IMG/VR virus record: IMGVR_UViG_3300043607_000048
Coordinates: 1 to 57,857 of that record
Length of the DNA stretch: 57,857 nt
DNA from: a virus
Direction: 5' to 3' (one strand)
The notes below the pieces were generated by a model that was not told the DNA's origin, did not search any database, and saw only the letters and a list, made by a program, of their open reading frames with translations. The position numbers were made by a program, and so were the translations under genes. Within the stretch, counting starts at the first letter, position 1. Every line of letters starts with the position of its first letter. This document shows, in pieces, positions 37,583-46,685 of this stretch.

Positions 37583-38105
37583 GGCATGGGCGCGCCGTGG
37601 GTTCAAGGTCGTCAACGGGGAACTGATAAGGATTAACCGAGATGCAAACGGACATGTTCACCAAACCGGCTCCAGCTCCGGTGATCCTAACGCTGGAGAT
37701 TCGGGGGAAAATTCCCAGCTTCAAGAACAACAAGATGCTGATACGCCCATCGGCCAAAGCGTTGCTGATGGCGCTGGCGCACGGCGATTTGTCGGCTGTG
37801 AAAGGCCAACTGATGGCGTACCTGAAAAAGCCGATCCTGATGATCACCAAACCGGAGTATCAGCAAGCTATGGATCGGATGATTGCCAGCATCGAGTCAC
37901 AATTACTGTGCGCTTCTCAAACCGGCTCAGGACAGACCTTTCCGGCAAACTCGACACTCTGCTGGATTGCATCGTGCGTGCCCGAAGACGATTGTTGGAC
38001 AAAGCTCCCGGAAATCCAAATCAGAGCGGAGCTGTGCGAACCGGGAAACGAGGGAGCAACCGTGGTGATCGAAAGAATCAACTGAAAGAGAAGGTGCCAT
38101 TTTGA
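37563..38105 (+). CDS. Overlapping frame A, 180 codons, possibly translated
   Basis: It opens with MNEKASEAWARRGFKVVNGE, a sensible N-terminus, overlaps the previous gene by 20 bases and ends TTTTGA overlapping the next TTG start. A disordered middle precedes RVTITVRFSNRLRTDLSGKL DTLLD, which reads like part of a RusA-type or other folded domain, and a basic tail. It fully contains the 37642-38085 frame in another phase. It may be a real overlapping gene, or the frame may be open by chance. Confidence 0.35.
   Translation: MNEKASEAWARRGFKVVNGELIRINRDANGHVHQTGSSSGDPNAGDSGENSQLQEQQDADTPIGQSVADGAGARRFVGCERPTDGVPEKADPDDHQTGVSASYGSDDCQHRVTITVRFSNRLRTDLSGKLDTLLDCIVRARRRLLDKAPGNPNQSGAVRTGKRGSNRGDRKNQLKEKVPF
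37642..38085 (+). CDS. Possible RusA-like Holliday-junction resolvase (overlapping frame B)
   Basis: This 147-residue protein has LTLEIRGKIPSFKNNKMLIR at the N-terminus, like the start of RusA-family resolvases. PEDDCWTKLPEIQIRAEL near the C-terminus resembles the RusA 'DDxxV' strand. The usual DxDN motif is not visible, so activity is uncertain and the family call is weak. AAGGA lies about 9 bases before ATG 37642. It sits inside frame A. Confidence 0.42.
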   Translation: MQTDMFTKPAPAPVILTLEIRGKIPSFKNNKMLIRPSAKALLMALAHGDLSAVKGQLMAYLKKPILMITKPEYQQAMDRMIASIESQLLCASQTGSGQTFPANSTLCWIASCVPEDDCWTKLPEIQIRAELCEPGNEGATVVIERIN

Positions 38106-38386
38106 GCGACGTTAACAAATTCTATGACGGACAGGGGTTGGAAGGCGTTGAACACTTCGAAGCGCTGTGGGCTTTGCGCCATGTAATCGCCTTTAATGAG
38201 GATGAGCGCCAAACCGTGTTGCTGGCGCTCGCAGAGCTTTCAATCGCCCGCCCCGGGTGGGTGAATATGCTCAATGAGATTGCGCTGAAAATGGACAACA
38301 AGGATCAGCATGGGCACGCGGAGATGTTTGAAGGGTTCCGGCAGCTTCACGCCGGGCCGGTGACTGACGCGCTGAAAAACTCCTAA
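38102..38386 (+). CDS. Last gene of the plus-strand region, unknown
   Basis: This 94-residue protein has a TTG start at 38102 after a leader-like ACTGAAAGAGAA (38081-38092). It is helical with His-rich segments (DNKDQHGHAEMFEGFRQLHA). Its stop overlaps by 4 bases the stop of the giant minus-strand gene (38383), and there is no terminator between the convergent genes. Confidence 0.55.
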   Translation: MSDVNKFYDGQGLEGVEHFEALWALRHVIAFNEDERQTVLLALAELSIARPGWVNMLNEIALKMDNKDQHGHAEMFEGFRQLHAGPVTDALKNS

Positions 38387-41300
38387 GGCTGCGCGTTCAT
38401 GAAGTCATAAAACTGGTCTAACAAATCCTGCCGCTCCTCATTCGCCCGCGTGTAAATCTCCAGCTCTTTATCTGAGAGCGATTGCTGAAAGAGATGCTCA
38501 TTCTGCCGTTTGCTTCGGGTGAAAGGTGACTTGGCCCAAAGCTTCATTGCTTTGATGATGTCCTTATCGCTGTGAGACTTTTGCAGCGCGGTGAAAATCT
38601 TCGATGCCCCGCCTGTGTCGCCGTTTCGGATCGCCGTCCTCAATTTCGAATAGCTCGGATCGTCCGTCATCACCTGCTCCCAACCGGTGTCTTTCTTCAA
38701 CCCCTCTTTCTCCATGAACTGGTCAGCGAGATGGTACACCTGATTCACGGCGGTTTGACCGGCCTGCACTTTGATGCCTGCGCCTGACGCGAGCAATTGA
38801 CGCGGCAACGCACCCGGAGGATTCGGAGCAATCTGATTCGGGAAAAGAGCGTGCCCGGCAGCGCGCAACGGCGTGCCAATGGTGATCGGAACCGCTCCAG
38901 CGCCCGGCGTGACCTGAGCAAGCCCGGCCCGGAGTCTCGCGCCGCTGGTGGAGTACCGGTACCCCATCGGGTCTTCGCCCTTCCAAAATATGTTGGCCAT
39001 CTTTCCCACCGGTCCAAGCCGGTTCTCGCCCATCTTCACGATCCTGTCGAACACCTGCGGCTTTGTTTCCCCCAGCCGGATGAAGTCATGCGTTGTCTCG
39101 GCGAAAACTGCCATCGGCGAAAGCCAGACACCTTTCTCACCAATCGGAATAAACGCGTCCCATTTGTGCCCCTCCTCCTCATTCTGCCAAGTGGGCTGCT
39201 TTCGCGTGATCAAATTGATGAGCTGCGTGAGAGCGAAGTAGGTTCCAAGGCCGGTCGCCATCATCTTGCCGGTGGTACCCAGCGCCGGGAGTCCCTTGCG
39301 ATACGGCAGCTCCTTGCCCATCAGCGCGGCGGCTCCGCGCAACGGCAGAGCGGCAATCCGTGATGCGGCGGTGATTTCTTTTCGGATCAAACCTTCCTGC
39401 CACATCGGCGCGAGCATTACCAATTGCCCAAGGCTGCGGAACGTGGCGCTCTTGAAAATCCCCTGCCTGCCCAAGTTGCCGTAAATCGTATTGATGTCTT
39501 TGATCACGTCACGCGCCAGCTTCGGCAAAGGAGTGCCGGGCTTCGCTTTGCTGGCCTGCTCCAGACTGCGCACGGCATTCTCAATCATCATGCCCGGCAA
39601 GAACCGGTCAAACAGGAACCGGTTGTAGGGTGAAATCGCTTTGTGGTAAGCCTCACCGATGAAAGGGATGTTCTGCACCGCATCTTTGTAAAGCGCGTCC
39701 GTTATTTTGGACGCGTTCAATCCGTGCCTGAGCAATTCGTCGGCGATTGCCTTGCGCGTAACTTTAACCTTGGTGCCTCCGGGTCCGGTCAGCTCCACTT
39801 CTCCCGTTGCCCAATCGGCTGCGGCTTTCGAGATGTAACCCTTGTCCACGGCAGCTTGCAGATCACCCGCCCGATACGAGAGCGCTGAGTGACCGCCGCG
39901 ATACCCCACCGGGTCTTTCCCACCAATCGCTTTTCCGTACTGCCCCAGCCGGGCCAAGTGGAAGCTATCCAGCAAAAGCAAAACGCCGTGCTTCAAAATT
40001 CCGGTCGCTGCCAGCGCTTCCTTGCCCAAGGGTAAATCCGCAATGACATCGGGCCGGATCAGCGTCCTCACCAAACCGGCATACCCGCGATGCACCGCAA
40101 TTGGTTTCGAGTTGGCGCGAGCAAACACTAATTCGTAATCCGGTGACGGCGATTGCCACACAGGCTCTTTGCTGGTGAGTCCCGTAGTGGGATCAACAAC
40201 ATTCTTCATCGCCATGTTTGGCTGGGTTGCCACTGCCTTGCCGGTCGCCGGGTCTTTGATCCCGGTGAGCGCCTGAGTCCAGAGCATCCGTTCAACGCTT
40301 CTCCTACCGGCCATGATGCGAGTCTGAGCCAGCTCGGCAACGTCCTGACTGGCGAGGTAGTACGGACCGGCAGCAATCGCATCGTAAGGATTCTGGAATT
40401 TCTTGGGCATCCGGTATTGAGTCCCCAGCAACCGCTTGCCCGCAAAGTAATCACCGTGGAACAAGCCCGGGATGTAATTGTCCCGCTCAACGGTCGTGGA
40501 GCCGTGCAGCTTTTCAAACTCAATGGCATCGTGGACTTCTTTCCGGTACGCCTGCGCGCCCTCCACAAAAGTACGATCGGTCCAATTGGTGTTGGCGTAC
40601 TCAACCCCCGCCTGCATTTCCTTCACCGCTTTCATCCAGCGACGTCCCTCTCGCCGCTTCAACGGATTCAGGTCTTGGGTCCATGACCGGGCCTTTGCCT
40701 CCGCGATGTCGAGCTTGGCGCGCCAGTCCACAATCTTGCTCTTGTTGGCCGTCCAGTTCCCGTGCGCGTCGGTTTGACCGGCAGCGATGTAGGCAATGGA
40801 GGCTTTCCGGCGCTGAGTCGCTTCGGCGGCGTTCGCACGTTGCTCCCGCGTCATCTTGCTAAATGGATTTAGGGAGTATTTCCAGCCGGGCGCGGTCTTG
40901 TCCGTGGACGCGAGTTTGATCGCCTCCCGGGCATTGAGGGCAATCTGGCCGGAAGCACTATCGGCACCATCAAGGAGCGCCGGAATCTCCTGCTTAACGG
41001 CGCGCCGGGAGAAGATGTCTTTGATGTCACCGGTGGAGATGTCCCATTGCTCCTTGGCGGCGGCTTTAGCCTTGTCGAATGCGGCGGGCAGGTCTTTGGC
41101 CGGGATTGTTCCACGTGGAGCAATTTTCTCAGGCTTGCGAAACTTGCGGCCAACGGCTCCCCCGGGGCGCTCTCCCCGGGCGTACGGGCTGATGTCGATG
41201 CCCCGGGCTTCCAGTTCCGGGCTGGGCCGGTCCACGGTGGCGCTGTAGCTGGGCGCTTCGTCCAGAGCAGCCTGCGCCTCCAGAGACAGCATGGGACCGC

Positions 41301-44300
41301 CCGGGGGTGGTACCGGGCGCTCTGCACCCACCTTGGGCGGTAAAGGCTCCGCTGGGACTGACTGGCGACCGAATCGGGGGGTTTTAAGCTCTACTCCAGT
41401 CTTCGAAGGGGCCGGTTCATCCGGGATGAAACCGAATGGGTTTGAGGGGCTGGGTTTGCCCGGCGTGGTGATCCCGGCGCGCTCCCGGGCGACTCCAGCC
41501 TCAGGCCCGGTAAAGGAGCTGGTTTTGATCCCCCGGGTGCCCTCAATGCCAGCGTCCCCGAACCAACCAGCAAACGCTTCGGGAGTGGTGAACACCTTTC
41601 GAAAATCCTCCACGGGATCGCGGAGCGTCATTTGGTGCGTCGGCTCGTAGCGCTGGAAAAGCTTGCTGTCGATTTTAACCGAGTTGCCCGCGCCCTCAGG
41701 GTTGGTCACAACCGGCCCGCGTCGTCCATCTTCCCATGCCGAAACAAGGATCGTGCGGTTATTGATTTTGTCCCGGAGCGCCAGCAACCCCTTGGTGAGT
41801 GATACCTTTTCACCCTTCACCCGGGCGTTGGCCGTCACCGCATCGCCGACAAGCTTTGGATCGGCGGCTTGGTCCGGGGTGAACGCTCTAAACTGGCGGC
41901 TCGTCTCAACGTTGGGCTGAGTGAATTCGCCAGTCTCCACTCCACCCTCACCGGGTATTGGCTCCGCTGGCTCAATGACAATAAACCGGCTGGCAATATC
42001 CTCCGGTCCCACTTCACTGCGGAAACTGGAGCGCTTTGGTTTTCCACCGGCCTGCTCGGCGAGCTTGTCATAGATCGCGCCCAATGCCGCCAGCCGCCGC
42101 TTTTGGTCGGGCTTCAAATCTTTGCTGGCGCGTGACTGCCTTCGTGCCGCTGCCTCGGTCTGCGCCTCGGTCTGCATCTCCAGCGCAAACTGATCCATGT
42201 TCTTTTGCTCCGCGTCCGGGATCGAACCAAGGAAAGGGTCTTTCTCCTGCGGCTTCAACGCCTGCGCCACGTCATCAACCAAACCCAGCTTTCCCAACAT
42301 GGCGCGCACGCTTTTGCCGGTGGCGGTGAGCAAATGTTTTTGGATCGCATCGGTCCACGGGTAGAACGCTTTTTCAGGAGTCATCCCGCCGCCGTATTTG
42401 CTCTGTAGCTCGCCCCGGAATTCTTCGAAGTTGGGCACGGCGTCTTTGGCGAGTGCCTCAGTTACGTGCTTGGTGGCAGTCGCCTCAATATCTTTGGCAA
42501 CCGGCGCGGCGAACACTTCACGCTCTTTACCTTTCTCACCGGCACCGAACTGCATCGGATCAGTAAGTGTGTCGGGCTTCTTTTTTGAAAACGCCGCTGG
42601 AGTCGAGCGCTGTTCCCAATCCGGGACCGCTCGCTTCATCGCGTCGGCGTTATTCTGGAAACGATCACTCTCCCGCTGGTAGCGCATTGCCTGCACCGGA
42701 CTGGTTGCACCCTTGGCTAAACGCCGGTACTCATCGGCCTGCTTTTCGCTGTCCCGGATATTGTCACCGATGCGCTCGGAATAATCCTTCTGGAACGCGG
42801 CGGGTTGCTCTTTGGTTGACAGCTCCCGCACGTCCTCAACTCCAACGCCGTGCTTCTGTGCAGCTTCTTCCGGGGACATGCCCGATCGTACTTCCTGCCC
42901 GGCATCAAGCAGCCGCAAGCCTTCATCGAAAAACTGTTTGCGCGCACTGCGCTGAGTCGTCTCCGCGAAAAGTTTCCCCAGCTCATCCGGTTTGGCTCCG
43001 CGCATCCGGCCCAAAGCTTCAACGGTTTCCTTTTCCTGCTGTTTGGCAAATTTCTCCAGCGTCTCCCGTCCAGCTTCGCCGTACTTCTTCGCAAGGTCGT
43101 AACCCGCGCCGGTCGCGCCCCGGCCCGTGGACTTTGCCCATGAGGCAAATTCATCTGGAGCCATCTCAGCAACGCGGGCGGCTTCCTTCTCAGCGCCCTC
43201 AGCGTTTTTATCGAACGCGGCGGGTGCCTGTCCTCCAGTGATTGCTGATCGGGCTGCTTTCAAATTGTCGTCCAGTTGCGAGAGGAGCCGCAAACCTTCG
43301 CCTGCCGCTCTGCTGCCCGCCATCTCTCGCACGTTCCGTACCATCCCTGAGAGCGCGTCCAAACTCTTTAGTGTCCAGCGCTCGCGCATCGCCGCTTCTG
43401 CAATCTCCGAAGTTGTGCCATTCATCAGCCGTTGCATACGGCGGCGGATCGCCTCATGTCCAAGCTGTGTGTCTGAGAATTGTACACCCCTGTCCTTTAA
43501 CAAGCCGCTCTGTGTCCATTTTCCGGTGTAGGCCCGATGCTCGGCAATCTGTTCGGCTTTGGTGAGCGTGTCCCAATACGCGGCAGCATCTTCACCCGGC
43601 ACGTTCCGGTGGATGTGCTCCTCCAGAACGCGCTGCGCAATGGCGGCAGGTCGGCGCTCCTCTGGAATCTGGAGCAACCAGTCGCGGAAATTCTGCTTTC
43701 GAATCTCCATCCCTTTGCCGGTCGGTCGCATGAACTGCCCGGCGAAAGGTTCATCAGGGCTTTCACCGCTGAACTGATCGACGACACTCGCCGGTGATCC
43801 TAACTTCTCCGCTTCGTCAATCGCCTGACGCTCGGCGGCGGCAACCTGCTCATCTTCGAACATCCGTTTACCGCCAAGCTCACCCTCTAATAAAATCCCT
43901 TCCGGTCTTTCTTTGGAGATTTCCGTTTGTGGCTGAATTCCCGCGCCACGCTCCGGGACGGGCACCCCTTCGGCGGGTGCTTGGCGTGCGCGCACATCCC
44001 CATATACCTTTGCTGACGGGCGGATTTGGCTGGCATTGATACCTTTCTGTATTGCGAGCGGCAGGCCGATGGTCGCGCCTGCGCCCAAGGTTGCGGCGAT
44101 TACGTCTGACGGCGTTTGAGCCTGTTCGATGGATTTAACACTCTCGGGAATTTGGGCAATCATCGGAAGCTGGAAGCTTCGCGCAACTGCCTCGGAAACC
44201 TGTGGAGCTGCTGCCTCAGTCACACCCAGCGCTCGCTGCACGGGTGGAGCACCAAGCGCCATCGGGATGATGTTCTCTCCCTTGGTCAGCTCTGAAATAT

Positions 44301-44742
44301 TCTCCGCTGCGAATTTTCCCGCACCGGTTTCGATGTCGCCCAACACTCCCTCATCTGGAGCCGTGGACAATCCCAACGGTTGAGCAACGCCGCTTTTGAA
44401 CGCGTCGGTGACCTGCTCCCCGGAGACTAACGGAGTGGTGAACGGCTTAAACCCCTGCGTGCCCTTCGGATAGACCCCAAACTTGGAGAGCAAATCAACG
44501 CCAAGCTGATTCGCCTTTTCGATTGCCGCGCCCGGATGAAACCATGCCCCGGCAACGCTCTCAGGAATCTCTGCCGTGCGCTGCAAAAAGCCTTCAACGT
44601 TCTGCCGCATGGACGGCGGCGGCTCAATCTGCTTTGTGGGAATGAACCGGTTTAGGTCGGACTGTAAACCTGCTGCGGAGTCTTCCGGCTGAAAGTCGAA
44701 ATCCTTCGCTGCCTCATCGTCGGCAACAAAATCTAGCGGCAT
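38383..44742 (-). CDS. Giant internal virion/polyvalent-type protein
   Basis: This 2119-residue protein has an N-terminal region (1-1250) that is Ala/Glu/Gln-rich with many charged helices. The middle and C-terminus (about 1250-2119) are more ordered, with hydrophobic segments near 1750-1850 (LPALGTTGKMMATGLGTYFA, then LTQLINLI). It resembles the large internal or ejection proteins of podoviruses that leave the head with the DNA and may span the envelope. The motif PAAFxK recurs at about 507, 646, 714 and 1219. No catalytic domain is identified. The ATG shares its A with the upstream TAA (TAATG). Confidence 0.7.
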   Translation of the reverse strand: MPLDFVADDEAAKDFDFQPEDSAAGLQSDLNRFIPTKQIEPPPSMRQNVEGFLQRTAEIPESVAGAWFHPGAAIEKANQLGVDLLSKFGVYPKGTQGFKPFTTPLVSGEQVTDAFKSGVAQPLGLSTAPDEGVLGDIETGAGKFAAENISELTKGENIIPMALGAPPVQRALGVTEAAAPQVSEAVARSFQLPMIAQIPESVKSIEQAQTPSDVIAATLGAGATIGLPLAIQKGINASQIRPSAKVYGDVRARQAPAEGVPVPERGAGIQPQTEISKERPEGILLEGELGGKRMFEDEQVAAAERQAIDEAEKLGSPASVVDQFSGESPDEPFAGQFMRPTGKGMEIRKQNFRDWLLQIPEERRPAAIAQRVLEEHIHRNVPGEDAAAYWDTLTKAEQIAEHRAYTGKWTQSGLLKDRGVQFSDTQLGHEAIRRRMQRLMNGTTSEIAEAAMRERWTLKSLDALSGMVRNVREMAGSRAAGEGLRLLSQLDDNLKAARSAITGGQAPAAFDKNAEGAEKEAARVAEMAPDEFASWAKSTGRGATGAGYDLAKKYGEAGRETLEKFAKQQEKETVEALGRMRGAKPDELGKLFAETTQRSARKQFFDEGLRLLDAGQEVRSGMSPEEAAQKHGVGVEDVRELSTKEQPAAFQKDYSERIGDNIRDSEKQADEYRRLAKGATSPVQAMRYQRESDRFQNNADAMKRAVPDWEQRSTPAAFSKKKPDTLTDPMQFGAGEKGKEREVFAAPVAKDIEATATKHVTEALAKDAVPNFEEFRGELQSKYGGGMTPEKAFYPWTDAIQKHLLTATGKSVRAMLGKLGLVDDVAQALKPQEKDPFLGSIPDAEQKNMDQFALEMQTEAQTEAAARRQSRASKDLKPDQKRRLAALGAIYDKLAEQAGGKPKRSSFRSEVGPEDIASRFIVIEPAEPIPGEGGVETGEFTQPNVETSRQFRAFTPDQAADPKLVGDAVTANARVKGEKVSLTKGLLALRDKINNRTILVSAWEDGRRGPVVTNPEGAGNSVKIDSKLFQRYEPTHQMTLRDPVEDFRKVFTTPEAFAGWFGDAGIEGTRGIKTSSFTGPEAGVARERAGITTPGKPSPSNPFGFIPDEPAPSKTGVELKTPRFGRQSVPAEPLPPKVGAERPVPPPGGPMLSLEAQAALDEAPSYSATVDRPSPELEARGIDISPYARGERPGGAVGRKFRKPEKIAPRGTIPAKDLPAAFDKAKAAAKEQWDISTGDIKDIFSRRAVKQEIPALLDGADSASGQIALNAREAIKLASTDKTAPGWKYSLNPFSKMTREQRANAAEATQRRKASIAYIAAGQTDAHGNWTANKSKIVDWRAKLDIAEAKARSWTQDLNPLKRREGRRWMKAVKEMQAGVEYANTNWTDRTFVEGAQAYRKEVHDAIEFEKLHGSTTVERDNYIPGLFHGDYFAGKRLLGTQYRMPKKFQNPYDAIAAGPYYLASQDVAELAQTRIMAGRRSVERMLWTQALTGIKDPATGKAVATQPNMAMKNVVDPTTGLTSKEPVWQSPSPDYELVFARANSKPIAVHRGYAGLVRTLIRPDVIADLPLGKEALAATGILKHGVLLLLDSFHLARLGQYGKAIGGKDPVGYRGGHSALSYRAGDLQAAVDKGYISKAAADWATGEVELTGPGGTKVKVTRKAIADELLRHGLNASKITDALYKDAVQNIPFIGEAYHKAISPYNRFLFDRFLPGMMIENAVRSLEQASKAKPGTPLPKLARDVIKDINTIYGNLGRQGIFKSATFRSLGQLVMLAPMWQEGLIRKEITAASRIAALPLRGAAALMGKELPYRKGLPALGTTGKMMATGLGTYFALTQLINLITRKQPTWQNEEEGHKWDAFIPIGEKGVWLSPMAVFAETTHDFIRLGETKPQVFDRIVKMGENRLGPVGKMANIFWKGEDPMGYRYSTSGARLRAGLAQVTPGAGAVPITIGTPLRAAGHALFPNQIAPNPPGALPRQLLASGAGIKVQAGQTAVNQVYHLADQFMEKEGLKKDTGWEQVMTDDPSYSKLRTAIRNGDTGGASKIFTALQKSHSDKDIIKAMKLWAKSPFTRSKRQNEHLFQQSLSDKELEIYTRANEERQDLLDQFYDFMNAQP

Positions 44743-45704
44743 TACTTAACCAGTGTGTAATGGTGAGCGAGGGCATCGTCAAGCTGATCGGCGGGGATGC
44801 TCCCCACCTTACCGTCTGGAGATTGCACGCGAACGCGTTTACCTTGCGCGGCGGGAGCGGCTTTGGGCGCTGGAGGATTCTCCAAATCGTCAATTCTCTT
44901 TCGCAGTTTGTCGGCCTGAGCCTTCAACGCTTTGAATTGGTTTTTCTTGGTGTCCTTCCATTTGGGATCGGCTTTACCATCCTCACTCAAATCAAACTGG
45001 GAATAGTCTGACGAAAGTTTCTCCAAATCCTTCTCATTGCGGTGCAGCTCCATCAGTGTTTGGTTATCGCTCAACCCGCTGGCCTTTGCAGTCTTCGGAG
45101 TTGCCCAATGCGCCGGTACTTCATCGGTCGCCTGAACAAAGGCCGATCCCTCAGGCACCCGGGGCGGTTGCGGTGTTGCTGCCGGGCGCTGAGGTCGCGG
45201 CGGGAAACGAATATCTCCACCACTGCTCTGCAACGTGCTCAACCCGCTGGGCATCGTGACTTCCTGCCAGCTCTTCGGCTGCTTCTGTTCCATCGTGCGC
45301 GCCCGGATCGCGGCGGCAGCTCCGGTGTTGGCTGACATCGCCGGGCCAAACTGGAGCATCGCATCGTTAGGGTCCATTCCCCCAGCGATTGCAGATTGAT
45401 ATTGCTGGAACGCCTGATGCTTTTTAGCAGCCTCCGAAGCGGCGAGACTGAATTTCTGTTCGGCGAGCGCCTGATCCCGCGCCGTCATTTGCTCCTGCTT
45501 TGCCGCCTGCACTTCTTTGAACCGCATTAGCGCGTCCTGCTGCTGTTGCTCCTGAGCCTGCTGCGCTGCGCGTGCGGCCATCTGTTGCTGCCGGAATCGC
45601 TCCTCAGCCTGTTGCTGGCCAAGTTGCACGCCGATCCTCATTCCTTGCGCCATGTGTGTAGCGGGGTCGGCTGCTTGAATCCAAGGAGGTATTTGGCCGG
45701 GCAT
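44742..45704 (-). CDS. Virion-associated protein, Gln-rich coiled coil
   Basis: This 320-residue protein has a long Gln/Ala-rich helix (about 25-110; AEERFRQQQMAARAAQQAQE). A Pro-rich region and a C-terminal charged helix plus a strand-rich end (KRVRVQSPDGKVGSIPADQL) follow. By position it is a tail or internal-virion protein transcribed with the giant gene. No homology is certain. Confidence 0.6.
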   Translation of the reverse strand: MPGQIPPWIQAADPATHMAQGMRIGVQLGQQQAEERFRQQQMAARAAQQAQEQQQQDALMRFKEVQAAKQEQMTARDQALAEQKFSLAASEAAKKHQAFQQYQSAIAGGMDPNDAMLQFGPAMSANTGAAAAIRARTMEQKQPKSWQEVTMPSGLSTLQSSGGDIRFPPRPQRPAATPQPPRVPEGSAFVQATDEVPAHWATPKTAKASGLSDNQTLMELHRNEKDLEKLSSDYSQFDLSEDGKADPKWKDTKKNQFKALKAQADKLRKRIDDLENPPAPKAAPAAQGKRVRVQSPDGKVGSIPADQLDDALAHHYTLVK

Positions 45705-45709
45705 AATGG

Positions 45710-46681
45710 TTAGAATCCGTACATCGAATCCATCGACTCAGGATCGTAATACTGCTGGTCTGCCGCACCGCCTTGGTCCCCGTAGATGCTCGCCAAGTAA
45801 TCCGAGTCTGGAGAAGTCATGTCAGTGCCCGGCACCGCCCCACTGTTCATGTAGGTGTTGCGCCAATGCGCGTAAGGATCAATCTCCGGGCTGGTCGCTC
45901 CCCCGCCGCTCGGACCATACACCTGCGCCGGTCCATACTCCGGGCTGGTGAGCGGTGGAGTTGCAAACGCTGGACCGCCATGCACCGGCAAATTGAATCC
46001 ACCAACGGGACTGCCGCTCACTCCGGTACCGGCGCGGAGCGCATCCAAGTTTGCGCGTGCGGCGGCGGAAGGTACCGGCGCGTTTCCCAACACCTGAGCG
46101 AGATATGCCGCCTCTTGCTCCTGCCCGGGGCTGACGAGCATTGAGGAGGGATCGAACGCGGGCGCTCGCGGGACGCTTCCCATCAGCGAATTCAGCGCGC
46201 TCAATCCCTGTTGTTTCATTCCAAGCGAAGTCAACCCGAGGGAGCGGAGATAGCTCGCATTGGAAAAGGGTGACATCGGTCCCATGCCCGCCCCGGCTCC
46301 CATCTCTGCCGATTGCTGTTGCAACTGGGTGATGACGTCTTGGGGCACCTGACCGGAGAGCAACTCATTGATGTTTCCGGTGGCCGATCCAATTGACCCG
46401 CTCACTCCGGGGATTTCCGAATTCAGAGCAGAGATGACTCCCGCGCCGGAAGCGCTGCCGGTACCGGTCGCAAGGCCGTAAAGGTTTTGGAGGTTCCCGA
46501 GATTCCCGCCAATGGCTGTGCTCGCGGTCGTCGTCGGGTTGGGTACCCGGGGAACGCCGCCGTAAGCTGGATCGTAGTGGTTGGGTGATCCGGGCAGGAA
46601 AGCAGAACCGCCGCCAGTGGGGGCACCGCCGCCGCCAACACCGCCGCCGCCAAACCGAGTAATCAAATCCATTGCCGCCAT
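45710..46681 (-). CDS. Virion protein, Gly/Ser/Pro-rich
   Basis: This 323-residue protein has Gly-rich segments at the start (TRFGGGGVGGGGAPTGGGSA). A helical middle around LSGQVPQDVITQLQQQSAEM and an acidic Tyr/Ser/Asp-rich end follow. It lies in the tail/internal-protein operon; a structural role is inferred from position. Unknown family. Confidence 0.55.
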   Translation of the reverse strand: MAAMDLITRFGGGGVGGGGAPTGGGSAFLPGSPNHYDPAYGGVPRVPNPTTTASTAIGGNLGNLQNLYGLATGTGSASGAGVISALNSEIPGVSGSIGSATGNINELLSGQVPQDVITQLQQQSAEMGAGAGMGPMSPFSNASYLRSLGLTSLGMKQQGLSALNSLMGSVPRAPAFDPSSMLVSPGQEQEAAYLAQVLGNAPVPSAAARANLDALRAGTGVSGSPVGGFNLPVHGGPAFATPPLTSPEYGPAQVYGPSGGGATSPEIDPYAHWRNTYMNSGAVPGTDMTSPDSDYLASIYGDQGGAADQQYYDPESMDSMYGF

Positions 46682-46685
46682 AAAA

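Noticed and set aside
42567-43241. 224-codon plus-strand frame inside the giant gene
   Set aside because: Pro/Arg/Ser/His-rich antisense frame typical of G/C-rich shadows; the minus-strand gene is continuous here.
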